Assembly: GCA_964412235.1 (NCBI GenBank)
Contig: CAYPNT010000046.1
Span: forward strand, 1 to 22,652
Reading direction: 5' to 3'
Source: JAYZQT01 sp964412235
Lineage (GTDB): Bacteria; Pseudomonadota; Alphaproteobacteria; MPNO01; UBA830
DNA: 22,652 bases
Part shown: in pieces, positions 7,299 through 14,712 of the stretch
Position numbering within the stretch: the stretch's first letter is position 1
How the letters are laid out: each line of letters opens with the position of its first letter
Program-made: the position numbers and the translations under genes
The notes under the pieces: generated by a model
What the model was told of the DNA's origin: nothing
Seen by the model: the letters and a program-made list of their open reading frames with translations, nothing else
Database searches by the model: none

Positions 7299-9644
7299 TC
7301 ATGCCCGCAAACGACGAACACACGCTCTCGCGGCTGCATCGATAATTGAATCCTTATCAATCCCATAATGATTATATAAATCACGGATAGTACCAGATTG
7401 ACCGAATGTATCGACACCTAGGGGATAAATCCGATGACCAGCAACTGACCCAAGCCATCCAAGCGCTCCTGAATGCGCATCGCAAACCGTTACCAGAGCA
7501 ACATTTTTATCCAAAGCTGACAGGATTTTCTCGACGTGCGCTTCGTGTTCGTTTTGACCCGACATGCGCGCTCGTCTGGCTAAAATCCAATCGAAGTGCA
7601 ATCGATCCGCTGATGTAACCGCTAGAAGGCCGGCTCCAGGAATATCTTCATTAATATCCTCATAAGCACTGATTGCCTCGGGCGCTACCGCTCCCGAATA
7701 AATAACTACAATTTCCGCGTTTTGAGATGGTTCGTGAAACCAGTAGGCACCGTTTGTAATATCTCGTCCCAAACTGTCATCCATAAGGCGTTCGGGTTGT
7801 TCTAGCACTCGGGTAGAAAGTCTTAATGCAACAGACCCCCCTTCCTCGTCTTGCATAAATTCGAAACCCCATCGCATTATCTCCGCAAGCTCGTCGACAA
7901 AAGCGGGCTCAAACGACGTCATTCCAGGCTGTGCAAGAGTTATGAGAGGGGTCTCAGACGACTGATGCGCACCACCCTCTGGCGCTAGCGTGATACCGGA
8001 AGGTGTTGCGACAAGCATATAACGGGCATCTTGGTAACACCCATAATGCATAGCATCCAGGCCGCGCCTAATAAAGGGATCATAGACCGTACCAATTGGC
8101 AATAAACGCGCACCAAACATTTCACTGGAGAGACCAAGTGCGGAGAGTTGGAGAAACAGGTTAGTCTCTGCAATACCTAATTCAATATGCTGCCCATCGG
8201 GCGACATATTCCATTTTTGTGCAGAAACAACGCTTTCTTCCGCAAAAATGTCCCGTGCATTAGATCTACTAAAAATACCTCGCCGGTTAACCCAAGAACC
8301 AAGGTTAGTAGAAACCGTGACATCGGGTGACGTTGTAACTATTCGATCAGCCAATGCTGACTCACCGCGAGCAAGATCGTTGAGAATGCGCCCAAAACCA
8401 TCTTGTGTGGACATATTCGGACGAATATCAACGGATAAACGGGCCGGAACCTCAATTTTTTCGGTTACATAACGCCTTGGAAATTTCTGCGTAAACGGTA
8501 CCGTACTTATGAACTCCTTCAAGGCTAGGTGATCAACGTCTATACCGGAAAACCGGTCCCATTCTTCTCCCCTTTTTATATTCATCGCTTCGCGAAGTTT
8601 ATCGATTTGTTCCGGATTCATCATACCGGCGTGATTATCTTTATGACCCGCAAATGGCAGTCCAAAACCTTTTACCGTGTACGCTATAAAGCAAGTTGGA
8701 AGGTCATCATTCACAGCATGAAAGGATTCAAGACACGAATCCAAATCATTACCGGCCAAGTTGGTCATCAAGCGATGTAATGCCTCATCGTCTCTTTCGT
8801 CGAGCATCGCCTTGAGCCCTGTAACACCTCTCAAATCCCGCTTAAGATGTTCTCTCCATGCACCTCCACCTTTATAGGTTAATGCCGAATATAAAGAATT
8901 CGGACAATTATCAATCCAATCCCGTAGAGCGTCACCGCCAGGCTTGATGAATTCTCGTTGGAGTAGCTTTCCATACTTCATGGTAACAACACGCCAACCC
9001 ATGTTCTCAAAAAGCTGGTCAAATTGCCCAAAAAGTCTATCAGAAATGACGGAGTCAAGACTCTGACGGTTGTAATCGATAATCCACCAAACGTTTACAA
9101 TGTCCTTTTTCCAACCCTCAAGAAGTGCCTCGTACATATTTCCTTCATCGAGTTCGGCATCACCTACAACCGCAATCATCCGTCCTTCCTGCGAGTGCTT
9201 CGCCGCGAGTTGTTTAAGTCGAACATAATCCTGAACGATTGAAGAAAACACGGTGTGAGCTGCACCAAGGCCCACCGAACCCGTAGAGAAATCCACGTCG
9301 TCTGTATCTTTGGTGCGAGATGGGTATGACTGAGCCCCCCCGAAGCCCCGAAGTCCCTCAATGTTTTTCAGATTTTGGTTGCCCAAAATATACTGAATAG
9401 CATGAAAGACCGGCGACGCATGCGGTTTGACCGCAATACGATCTTCCGGCTTTAACACATCAAAGTATAAAGCTGTCAGAAGGGTTGCCACCGAGGCGCT
9501 GGATGCTTGATGTCCCCCAACTTTTAAACCATCTTGCGAAGGCCTAATGTGATTGGCGTTGTGAATCATCCAAGTGGATAACCATAAGACTTTCCGTTCA
9601 ATCGCCCTCAAAACCTCAACCTTGTCTAGCTTCACATCGTCCAT
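7299..9644 (-). CDS. Thiamine-diphosphate 2-oxoacid dehydrogenase E1, AceE/MdeB type
   Basis: The 781-residue protein belongs to the transketolase-like family of homodimeric E1 enzymes, which decarboxylate a 2-oxoacid with thiamine diphosphate. The cofactor motif runs from GDAELDEG (161-168) to Asn192. The N-terminal part (RPSQDGLKVGGHQASS) and the C-terminal segment (PLGVDTFGQSGTIRDL) match the AceE layout, although it is about 100 residues shorter than E. coli AceE. MdeB of Pseudomonas putida, an AceE homologue tied to 2-oxobutyrate from methionine breakdown and accompanied by the Lrp-type regulator MdeR, is a good parallel, because here too an Lrp-family gene is divergent. No E2, E3 or methionine lyase gene is nearby, so the substrate (pyruvate, 2-oxobutyrate or other) is open. 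The ATG at 9644 has no clear ribosome site. A TATACT box (9684-9689, minus) could be its -10. Confidence 0.85.
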   Translation of the reverse strand: MDDVKLDKVEVLRAIERKVLWLSTWMIHNANHIRPSQDGLKVGGHQASSASVATLLTALYFDVLKPEDRIAVKPHASPVFHAIQYILGNQNLKNIEGLRGFGGAQSYPSRTKDTDDVDFSTGSVGLGAAHTVFSSIVQDYVRLKQLAAKHSQEGRMIAVVGDAELDEGNMYEALLEGWKKDIVNVWWIIDYNRQSLDSVISDRLFGQFDQLFENMGWRVVTMKYGKLLQREFIKPGGDALRDWIDNCPNSLYSALTYKGGGAWREHLKRDLRGVTGLKAMLDERDDEALHRLMTNLAGNDLDSCLESFHAVNDDLPTCFIAYTVKGFGLPFAGHKDNHAGMMNPEQIDKLREAMNIKRGEEWDRFSGIDVDHLALKEFISTVPFTQKFPRRYVTEKIEVPARLSVDIRPNMSTQDGFGRILNDLARGESALADRIVTTSPDVTVSTNLGSWVNRRGIFSRSNARDIFAEESVVSAQKWNMSPDGQHIELGIAETNLFLQLSALGLSSEMFGARLLPIGTVYDPFIRRGLDAMHYGCYQDARYMLVATPSGITLAPEGGAHQSSETPLITLAQPGMTSFEPAFVDELAEIMRWGFEFMQDEEGGSVALRLSTRVLEQPERLMDDSLGRDITNGAYWFHEPSQNAEIVVIYSGAVAPEAISAYEDINEDIPGAGLLAVTSADRLHFDWILARRARMSGQNEHEAHVEKILSALDKNVALVTVCDAHSGALGWLGSVAGHRIYPLGVDTFGQSGTIRDLYNHYGIDKDSIIDAAARACVRRLRA

Positions 9645-9683
9645 CCTAAGCCAACCAAATAAATTCTGTTCAACTGCCAGATT

Positions 9684-9785
9684 AGTATAATAACCAAGAT
9701 TTAGGCATGTTTAATTGCTTATTCGTCTTAAAGTTGAAACAAATATGAAATATTATTGCTTAACAGGGTAATTTATTGGTGTTAT
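9684..9785. promoter_or_regulatory. Divergent control region with direct and inverted repeats
   Basis: The 151-base AT-rich gap between the E1 and Lrp-type genes contains ATTGCTTA twice (9714-9721 and 9755-9762), spaced 41 bases start to start, about four helical turns. An inverted repeat AATAT-GAA-ATATT lies at 9742-9754. TATACT (9684-9689) may serve the minus-strand gene, and TTGCTT followed 17 bases later by TGTTAT (9780-9785) may serve the regulator. Phased AT-rich sites in a divergent promoter suit an autoregulated Lrp/AsnC protein. Confidence 0.4.
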
Positions 9786-9795
9786 CTCCTAATGT

Positions 9796-10257
9796 ATGGA
9801 AATTGACGCAATTGACCTCAAAATTTTGGATGTACTGCAACGGAACGGACGCATCAGTAACGCGGATTTGGCGGAGTCCGTTGGACTATCGCCGTCACCG
9901 TGTTTGCGGCGCGTCCGAAATCTCGAAAAATCGGGCGTCATTAGTAACTATGCATGTATCCTGGACCAAACGGTCGTTGACCTCGCAATCAGTGTTTTTG
10001 TCCAGGTAACATTGGAGCGACAAGTAGAAGCCGCCTTAGAGACATTTGAAAGGCTCATCCGTGAACGGCCTGAAGTTCTAGAGTGTTACCTAATGACCGG
10101 AGACTCGGATTACCTCCTCCGGATCGTTGTACCGGACGTTACAGCCTATGAACAATTTCTGAAGGATCACCTAACAAGAATACCCGGCGTAGCCAGTATC
10201 AAGTCGAGTTTTGCCCTAAACCGCGTTAAATATGAGACAGCGTTGCCGATAATTTAG
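9796..10257 (+). CDS. Lrp/AsnC-family transcriptional regulator
   Basis: The 153-residue protein has the standard family layout: an N-terminal winged helix-turn-helix (about 5-60, with RISNADLAESVGLSPSPCLR giving the recognition region), then an alpha/beta RAM ligand-binding domain (about 65-150, with VLECYLMTGDSDYLLRI). Members act as octamers or dimers that sense amino acids or related acids and often control a neighbouring gene and their own. Its divergence from the E1 gene makes that gene the likely target, as for MdeR and mdeB. Two out-of-phase ATGs (9792 and 9796) lie together, and the 9796 frame gives the complete domain. No Shine-Dalgarno site is visible. The effector cannot be read from the sequence. 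Confidence 0.92.
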   Translation: MEIDAIDLKILDVLQRNGRISNADLAESVGLSPSPCLRRVRNLEKSGVISNYACILDQTVVDLAISVFVQVTLERQVEAALETFERLIRERPEVLECYLMTGDSDYLLRIVVPDVTAYEQFLKDHLTRIPGVASIKSSFALNRVKYETALPII

Positions 10258-10317
10258 AAACCAATTTAGTTAATGTGCATAAAAAGTCCCTGTTCGAGGT
10301 AGACTGTTGACAAAACC

Positions 10318-11811
10318 CTATACCTGTCGCGCACGATCTGATGACATTAATTTACGCAGAGACGAGGGAATACCCTTAGGAAGATCTTCCGCAATTAGAC
10401 CTGGGCCGTACTGCGCCGCCACGTCGGCGTTAATCCATGTGGCCCCGCATGCGGCTTCAAAAGCTGGCATACCTTGTGCCATCAATCCGACAATCGAGCC
10501 TGCCAAAACATCGCCAGAACCAGCAGTTGCTAGAGTGGGGGGGGCATTTTCATTGATTACCACGCGACCGTCAGGTGCTGCTATAACGGTATCGGAGCCT
10601 TTAAGGACGACAACCGACTGTGACTGAAGTGCGGCATTCTTTGCGCGGGTGAGTTTGTCACCTGAAATTCGGAAAATCCTAGAAAATTCACCCTCGTGTG
10701 GTGTCAAGACGCAGGAAACATCAGAAATAGCCTCAAATAATGTTGAGGCCTCATCTGAAAAAACCGTAAGCCCATCCGCATCCAATACTAATTGTTTTTT
10801 TCTTCGAGCCGTCATCAGGACCAATTCCCGGGTGGTCCTATTTGCTCCGGCACCAGGGCCGATCAGAACCGCATTCCTTCTTGGATCATCTAAATATTCA
10901 TCAAACTCCCCAGCATTTCGAAAGGGTAATGCCAGCAGGCCTGGCGCGTCTTGTGTGAATATGCTTAGAGCCATAGGATCAGCCAAGACACTCACAATAC
11001 CGGCTCCTATCCGCCGAGCGGCGGCCGCGGCGAGCCGGCCGGCACCGGGCATTCGCATACCTCCAACAATAAGAGCATGCCCCCTACTATATTTATGATC
11101 CGCAGGTTGTGGCACTGGAAACAAATCAAACCACAGGCCCGGCGAATTTGCGTTTACCTTTGGTTTTATTGTTTTCAGCACGTCCGAGGCTATCCCAATA
11201 TCAGCCAGCACAGTTTCACCACAATATGCTCGACCTGGTAATAGGAGATGTCCCGGTTTTCGACGAAAAAAGGTCACTGTAAGTTGGGCCAGTGGGGCCA
11301 TCCCGAGCACGCCCCCCGTATCACCGTGTACACCACTGGGGATATCAACCGCGACTATCGGGGCTGTACTTTCCACCGCCGCGGTTAATACTTCGCGCAC
11401 TACCCCCTCAACAGGTCTCGTTAAACCGGCACCAAAAACAGCGTCAACAATCAATCCGGCGTTTGTAAGCACTTTCGTAGATAACGGTTCTATATCCCCT
11501 GGCCACTGTTCGGCATGGCGTTGTGCATCTCCCCCCGACATATCTTCTTGCGCACCAAGAATGGCAATAGTCACATCCCAACCTGCGGAGAGTAGATACC
11601 GCCCGACCACAAATCCATCCCCGCCATTGTTTCCGGGGCCGCAGAGAACAGTGACTGACCGACTAGCCCAACGTTTCTGTATTTCTCTCGCGACGGATGC
11701 GCCTGCAGCCTCCATCAATTCGTACCCAGACACACCATTGGATATCGCGGCCTCATCCGCCGCGTACATTTGGGATATCGTCAATATTTCGGGGTTAAAG
11801 ATCTGGGACAT
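10318..11811 (-). CDS. nnr: Bifunctional NAD(P)H-hydrate epimerase / ADP-dependent NAD(P)H-hydrate dehydratase
   Basis: This enzyme repairs NADHX and NADPHX, hydrated forms of the reduced nicotinamide cofactors. The 497-residue protein is the usual bacterial fusion. The N-terminal YjeF domain (about 1-215) epimerises R- and S-NAD(P)HX and has the motif GPGNNGGDG at 58-66. The C-terminal ribokinase-fold domain (about 235-490) dehydrates the S form using ADP and has LTPHEGE at 369-375 and TAGSGDVLAG at 429-438, with likely catalytic Asp434. The coding strand has a run of eight C (plus-strand 10537-10544) just before that motif. It converges on the Lrp-type gene with a 60-base gap and no clear terminator, and it diverges from the crotonase gene. 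Confidence 0.95.
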   Translation of the reverse strand: MSQIFNPEILTISQMYAADEAAISNGVSGYELMEAAGASVAREIQKRWASRSVTVLCGPGNNGGDGFVVGRYLLSAGWDVTIAILGAQEDMSGGDAQRHAEQWPGDIEPLSTKVLTNAGLIVDAVFGAGLTRPVEGVVREVLTAAVESTAPIVAVDIPSGVHGDTGGVLGMAPLAQLTVTFFRRKPGHLLLPGRAYCGETVLADIGIASDVLKTIKPKVNANSPGLWFDLFPVPQPADHKYSRGHALIVGGMRMPGAGRLAAAAARRIGAGIVSVLADPMALSIFTQDAPGLLALPFRNAGEFDEYLDDPRRNAVLIGPGAGANRTTRELVLMTARRKKQLVLDADGLTVFSDEASTLFEAISDVSCVLTPHEGEFSRIFRISGDKLTRAKNAALQSQSVVVLKGSDTVIAAPDGRVVINENAPPTLATAGSGDVLAGSIVGLMAQGMPAFEAACGATWINADVAAQYGPGLIAEDLPKGIPSSLRKLMSSDRARQV

Positions 11812-11845
11812 TACTCTGTACCGAAGTTTAAATTTATATCTTTCC

Positions 11846-11874
11846 TTGACTCATGCCCACGCTGTGATTATCCG
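11846..11874 (+). promoter_or_regulatory. Putative sigma-70 promoter of the crotonase gene
   Basis: TTGACT (11846-11851) is followed after 17 bases by TATCCG (11869-11874). The expected start near 11881 leaves a 5' leader of about 24 bases containing the GAGGA ribosome site at 11891-11895. Confidence 0.5.
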
Positions 11875-11904
11875 CGGAACCGAAAATCGCGAGGAAACTT
11901 CCGC

Positions 11905-12708
11905 ATGGAATACCAAAACATTAAGTTTAGCACGAACAACGGTATTGCACACATTGTGCTCGATCGTGACGATATAAGAAATGCATTTTCAGACCAAAGT
12001 TTTACCGAAGAAATCGTATACGCAATAGAACAAACACAACAGAATAGTGATGCACGCGTTCTGTTATTATCGGCCAATGGATCCGCCTTTTCATCGGGTG
12101 GTAATATCAAGGATATGAGGGATAAAAAAGGGATTTTCGGAGGAGGAGCAGCTGGTACGCGGACCGGTTATATAGAAGGGATCCAAAAAATACCTAAAGC
12201 CTTGTTCGCCCTGGATATTCCCTCAATTTGCGCAGTCCAAGGACCTGCTATTGGGGCCGGATGCGACCTAGCCCTGTACTGTGATATTGTGATTGCCTCG
12301 ACGAAAGCGAAATTTGGTGAAACATTCATTAATGTTGGAATTATCCCGGGAGATGGAGGGGCCTGGATCCTGCCTCGCCGAGTGGGCCTCCAACGAGCGG
12401 CAGAGCTGATCTTCACCGGCCGGATCGTTGATGGCACAGAAGCCGCAAAACTCGGCATGGCACTCGAATGTGTTGAACATAATGAACTAATGCCCCGAGC
12501 GATAGAGCTTGCGAAAACGATCGCCAGCCGCCCGCCGGTCACCGCCCGAATGCTAAAATCACTTTTGAGGCAATCTTTAAACTCCAATTTATTTGATTTT
12601 CTCGATAATTGCGCGGCTCTTCAGGCAATATGCCACAGCACAAATGATCACTTGGAGGCGGTTACAGCGATGTTAGATAAACGGCCACCGACCTTCCACG
12701 GAAACTGA
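11905..12708 (+). CDS. Enoyl-CoA hydratase/isomerase (crotonase) family protein
   Basis: The 267-residue protein has the crotonase fold of acyl-CoA-handling enzymes. The oxyanion-hole segments are visible as AFSSGGNIKD (61-70) and GPAIGAGCDLAL (113-124). At the two positions where rat enoyl-CoA hydratase has its catalytic glutamates, this protein has Asp121 and Phe141 (FGETFINVG). Simple syn-hydration by the standard mechanism is therefore unlikely; an isomerase, a ring-modifying PaaG-like activity or another crotonase reaction fits better. PaaG shares the G-W-LPR motif (here GGAWILPRRVG) and a similar C-terminal end. The start at 11905 has GAGGA nine bases upstream. An upstream extension of the frame to 11770 overlaps the divergent nnr start and is not coding-like. 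It is divergent from nnr and appears to be transcribed alone. Confidence 0.88.
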   Translation: MEYQNIKFSTNNGIAHIVLDRDDIRNAFSDQSFTEEIVYAIEQTQQNSDARVLLLSANGSAFSSGGNIKDMRDKKGIFGGGAAGTRTGYIEGIQKIPKALFALDIPSICAVQGPAIGAGCDLALYCDIVIASTKAKFGETFINVGIIPGDGGAWILPRRVGLQRAAELIFTGRIVDGTEAAKLGMALECVEHNELMPRAIELAKTIASRPPVTARMLKSLLRQSLNSNLFDFLDNCAALQAICHSTNDHLEAVTAMLDKRPPTFHGN

Positions 12709-12790
12709 CCTAAAAAGAGCCTAAAATTTTCTTCAGCACCTAATGTAAAAAATATCATTAACTTTCTAACTTATTGATATATTTTATTTC

Positions 12791-12819
12791 TAAAAAGGGT
12801 CCTTTTTATAAAAGACCCT
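12791..12819 (-). terminator. Intrinsic terminator after the amidohydrolase gene
   Basis: AGGGTC (12796-12801) pairs with GACCCT (12814-12819), and the inner T4/A4 bases extend the stem across one bulged C. On the minus strand it is followed immediately by TTTTT (12791-12795). The stem starts at the stop codon of the isochorismatase-fold gene, so termination is very close to the end of the frame. It may also slow plus-strand transcription from the crotonase gene. Confidence 0.75.
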
Positions 12820-13493
12820 CAGAGTTGTTTTAAATGGGCCAATATATCGGACACGTGAAGCACGTCCGCATATTTATGGTGAAGGTCAAAAAGACTGACT
12901 TTATGTGAAAGTATTGATCTATCATAAACACACTCTTCGGCAACACAGACGTGATAGCCTGCCGAATACGCATCAACAACCGATGCCCGCACGCAACCTG
13001 ATGTACTTTCTCCGCACACTATCAGACTTTTCACACCAAGTCGGTTGAGCTCCACCAAAAGCGGCGTTCCGTAAAACCCACTCGCACGTTCTTTGACGAT
13101 CACAATATCATGCTCGTACGGTTCAAACGCCTTGTAAATTTGAAAATCGTCTTCGTTTGCACCCGATCCAACTTGTCGTTTTGTAGCAACAACCGCAGAA
13201 GTATGCGGAGCAGTCGTATAGATAATGGGAAGTTTGGCCGCCCGAGCCGCACTAAAAAGCATCTCGGTACACTCTATTGCTTCCCATGCATAACGCCCAC
13301 AGCTGCTGGGATACTCTGCAACAAGCTCGTGGGGCTCTTTGGCACCCCCGCGATAAGCGAGGTTATATAAGTCTATCGCCAGGAGAGCCGGCCGATCGCC
13401 AACAAACACGTCCCGCTGGTAGGGCTCATAGACCTGCAGCGTCTCTTCGCTAACTATGTCTCGCCAACAATGGTCCTCAAATGCACGCCCCAC
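12819..13493 (-). CDS. Isochorismatase-fold amidohydrolase (N-carbamoylsarcosine/maleamate amidase-like)
   Basis: The 224-residue cysteine hydrolase has the family triad: Asp41 (AIDLYN), Lys134 (IVKERASGF) and Cys167 (GESTSGCVRAS). The C-terminal half (VVDAYSAGYHVCVAEECVYDRS ... LFDLHHKYADV) resembles N-carbamoylsarcosine amidohydrolase and maleamate amidohydrolase more than true isochorismatases. Hydrolysis of a small amide or carbamoyl compound is the likely job, but the substrate is unknown. The start is GTG at 13493, overlapping the TAG stop of the gene upstream by one base. No other Met occurs before residue 78, and the N-terminal WRDIVSEE ... VGDRPALLAID segment matches the family, so GTG is well supported. 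An intrinsic terminator follows directly. Confidence 0.88.
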   Translation of the reverse strand: MGRAFEDHCWRDIVSEETLQVYEPYQRDVFVGDRPALLAIDLYNLAYRGGAKEPHELVAEYPSSCGRYAWEAIECTEMLFSAARAAKLPIIYTTAPHTSAVVATKRQVGSGANEDDFQIYKAFEPYEHDIVIVKERASGFYGTPLLVELNRLGVKSLIVCGESTSGCVRASVVDAYSAGYHVCVAEECVYDRSILSHKVSLFDLHHKYADVLHVSDILAHLKQL

Positions 13494-13807
13494 TACTTTT
13501 GTCCCTCATTTTTTATCATAATCATACGACGGTGGACTTGTTCTTCGGTCAGGTAACCTTTTTCGATCATGATTGCCAGCATTGCCAGCACCCTAACTTC
13601 ATAATAACTGACACGGTCATAGACCTCACCTCCCAACTCTTCTATTTTACGCCGCTGCTCGTGGAGCCTATATTTATTCCCAAGCGCTGTGCGAAGAGCA
13701 TCCGTTAAATGGGCCCACCCCGGTGCCGGCATACTTTGTGGGCTTATTGCACCCAAACTGGCCCGGTCACCGCCTATATCGTGATATCCACGTTGTCCGT
13801 AAACCAT
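13493..13807 (-). CDS. Stand-alone nitrile hydratase beta-subunit N-terminal-like protein
   Basis: The 104-residue protein opens with YGQRGYHDIGG, the hallmark start of nitrile hydratase beta subunits (HDLGG). It continues with a helical part (GWAHLTDALRTAL ... SYYEVRVLAMLAIMIEKGYLTEEQVHRRM) like the beta N-terminal domain. The C-terminal SH3-like half of the beta subunit is missing, and no metal-binding alpha subunit (CxxCSC) gene is present. Separately encoded halves are known in thiocyanate hydrolase and in some three-subunit nitrile hydratases, and small accessory proteins also share this fold. It overlaps the following amidohydrolase by one base, so the two are co-translated. It could form a subunit with a partner elsewhere or act as a metallochaperone-like helper. 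The ATG at 13807 has no strong ribosome site. Confidence 0.75.
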   Translation of the reverse strand: MVYGQRGYHDIGGDRASLGAISPQSMPAPGWAHLTDALRTALGNKYRLHEQRRKIEELGGEVYDRVSYYEVRVLAMLAIMIEKGYLTEEQVHRRMIMIKNEGQK

Positions 13808-13871
13808 GCTTTAACGCCGTAAATATTAATTGATGATTAGCAAGGGTTATTCTTAAATCCATTTGACCCCA

Positions 13872-13880
13872 ATTATAGCA
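13872..13880 (-). promoter_or_regulatory. Extended -10 promoter for the nitrile-hydratase-like/amidohydrolase pair
   Basis: On the minus strand, TGCTATAAT is a perfect -10 box with the TGn extension. AAGTTG (13895-13900) lies 17 bases upstream as a poor -35, which is acceptable for extended -10 promoters. The leader would be nearly 60 bases. The rest of the 135-base divergent gap to cofE shows no clear plus-strand promoter. Confidence 0.6.
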
Positions 13881-13942
13881 CAACTATCCGGGGCCAACTT
13901 GAATGTATACGATCTCTGGAGCTTTTATAGGGAAAAGTTTTG

Positions 13943-14710
13943 ATGTCTTTGCCAACCCGCCAATTAAGTTGCGTCGCGTTAACCGGAATACCTGAAATAA
14001 ATAAGGGTGACGACATAGCCGGTCTTGCGCTGGACCGTGCAATAGCCAACGGGCACGCGATCGAACAAGGGGACGTTCTAGTTGTGGCACAAAAGATAGT
14101 GTCCAAGGCTGAAGGAAGGTTCGTTGATTTGAAAAGAACTAACCCATCCGTCGAGGCACTAAAGCTTGCCGAGGAAACGGGAAAAGACCCGAGACTTGTC
14201 CACCACATATTGAATGAATCAATTGAAATTGTGCGCGCCCGGGAGGGTCTGATCATAGCTCGCCACCGCAATGGTTTTGTTGTAGCCAACGCCGGTATTG
14301 ATCTTTCAAATGCAGGCGGCGTTGAAAGAGCCATTCTCCTTCCATTAAATCCCGATTTATCGGCTGAAGGGATAGCGTCCGATATACACGCATATTCTGG
14401 AAAATCTATAGGGATAGTTATAAATGACAGCATGGGACGCGCATGGCGTAACGGTACATCCGGAATCGCCATTGGCAGTTATGGATTGGCCTCACTTCAG
14501 GACAGACGCGGTCAAATGGATCGTGATGATAAAATACTAGAATCCAGCGAAATCGCGTTAGCGGACGAAATTGCGGCCACTGGCTCATTATTAATGGGAC
14601 AAGGCGACGAAAGTTTGCCAATTGTTCTATTACGGGGCTTGGATTGGATAAAAGGTTCAGGAACTGCAGCCCAACTAGTACGCCCACTCGAACAAGATTT
14701 GTTTACATAG
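13943..14710 (+). CDS. cofE: Coenzyme F420-0:L-glutamate ligase CofE
   Basis: CofE adds gamma-linked glutamate residues to F420-0 using GTP. The 255-residue protein has the family landmarks in order: GIPEINKGDD (15-24), VVAQKIVSKAEGR (47-59), NAGIDLSNA (116-124), NDSMGRAWRNG (161-171), ADEIAATGSLLMG (207-219) and the C-terminal LLRGLDW. It is the single-domain archaeal-type CofE; the nitroreductase-like domain fused in mycobacterial FbiB is absent. The ATG at 13943 follows an AGGGAAAAG ribosome site; a TTG one codon earlier is possible. It is first of three genes, with cofD starting two bases after its stop. The FO synthase needed to make the deazaflavin core is not in the window. Confidence 0.94.
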   Translation: MSLPTRQLSCVALTGIPEINKGDDIAGLALDRAIANGHAIEQGDVLVVAQKIVSKAEGRFVDLKRTNPSVEALKLAEETGKDPRLVHHILNESIEIVRAREGLIIARHRNGFVVANAGIDLSNAGGVERAILLPLNPDLSAEGIASDIHAYSGKSIGIVINDSMGRAWRNGTSGIAIGSYGLASLQDRRGQMDRDDKILESSEIALADEIAATGSLLMGQGDESLPIVLLRGLDWIKGSGTAAQLVRPLEQDLFT

Positions 14711-14712
14711 TT

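Noticed and set aside
11770..11904. 45-residue upstream extension of the crotonase frame
   Set aside because: It overlaps the divergent nnr start and the likely promoter, and the extension is not family-like; ATG 11905 has a good ribosome site.
12168..12587. 139-codon minus-strand frame opposite the crotonase gene
   Set aside because: A shadow frame with no ribosome site or recognisable motif.
13873..14472. 199-codon minus-strand frame opposite cofE
   Set aside because: A shadow of the cofE frame; it has no family resemblance and overlaps a well-supported gene.
14644..14712. Longer TTG start for cofD, adding 23 residues
   Set aside because: It lies inside cofE and the added residues do not resemble CofD; the ATG at 14713 gives the exact family start, two bases after the cofE stop.
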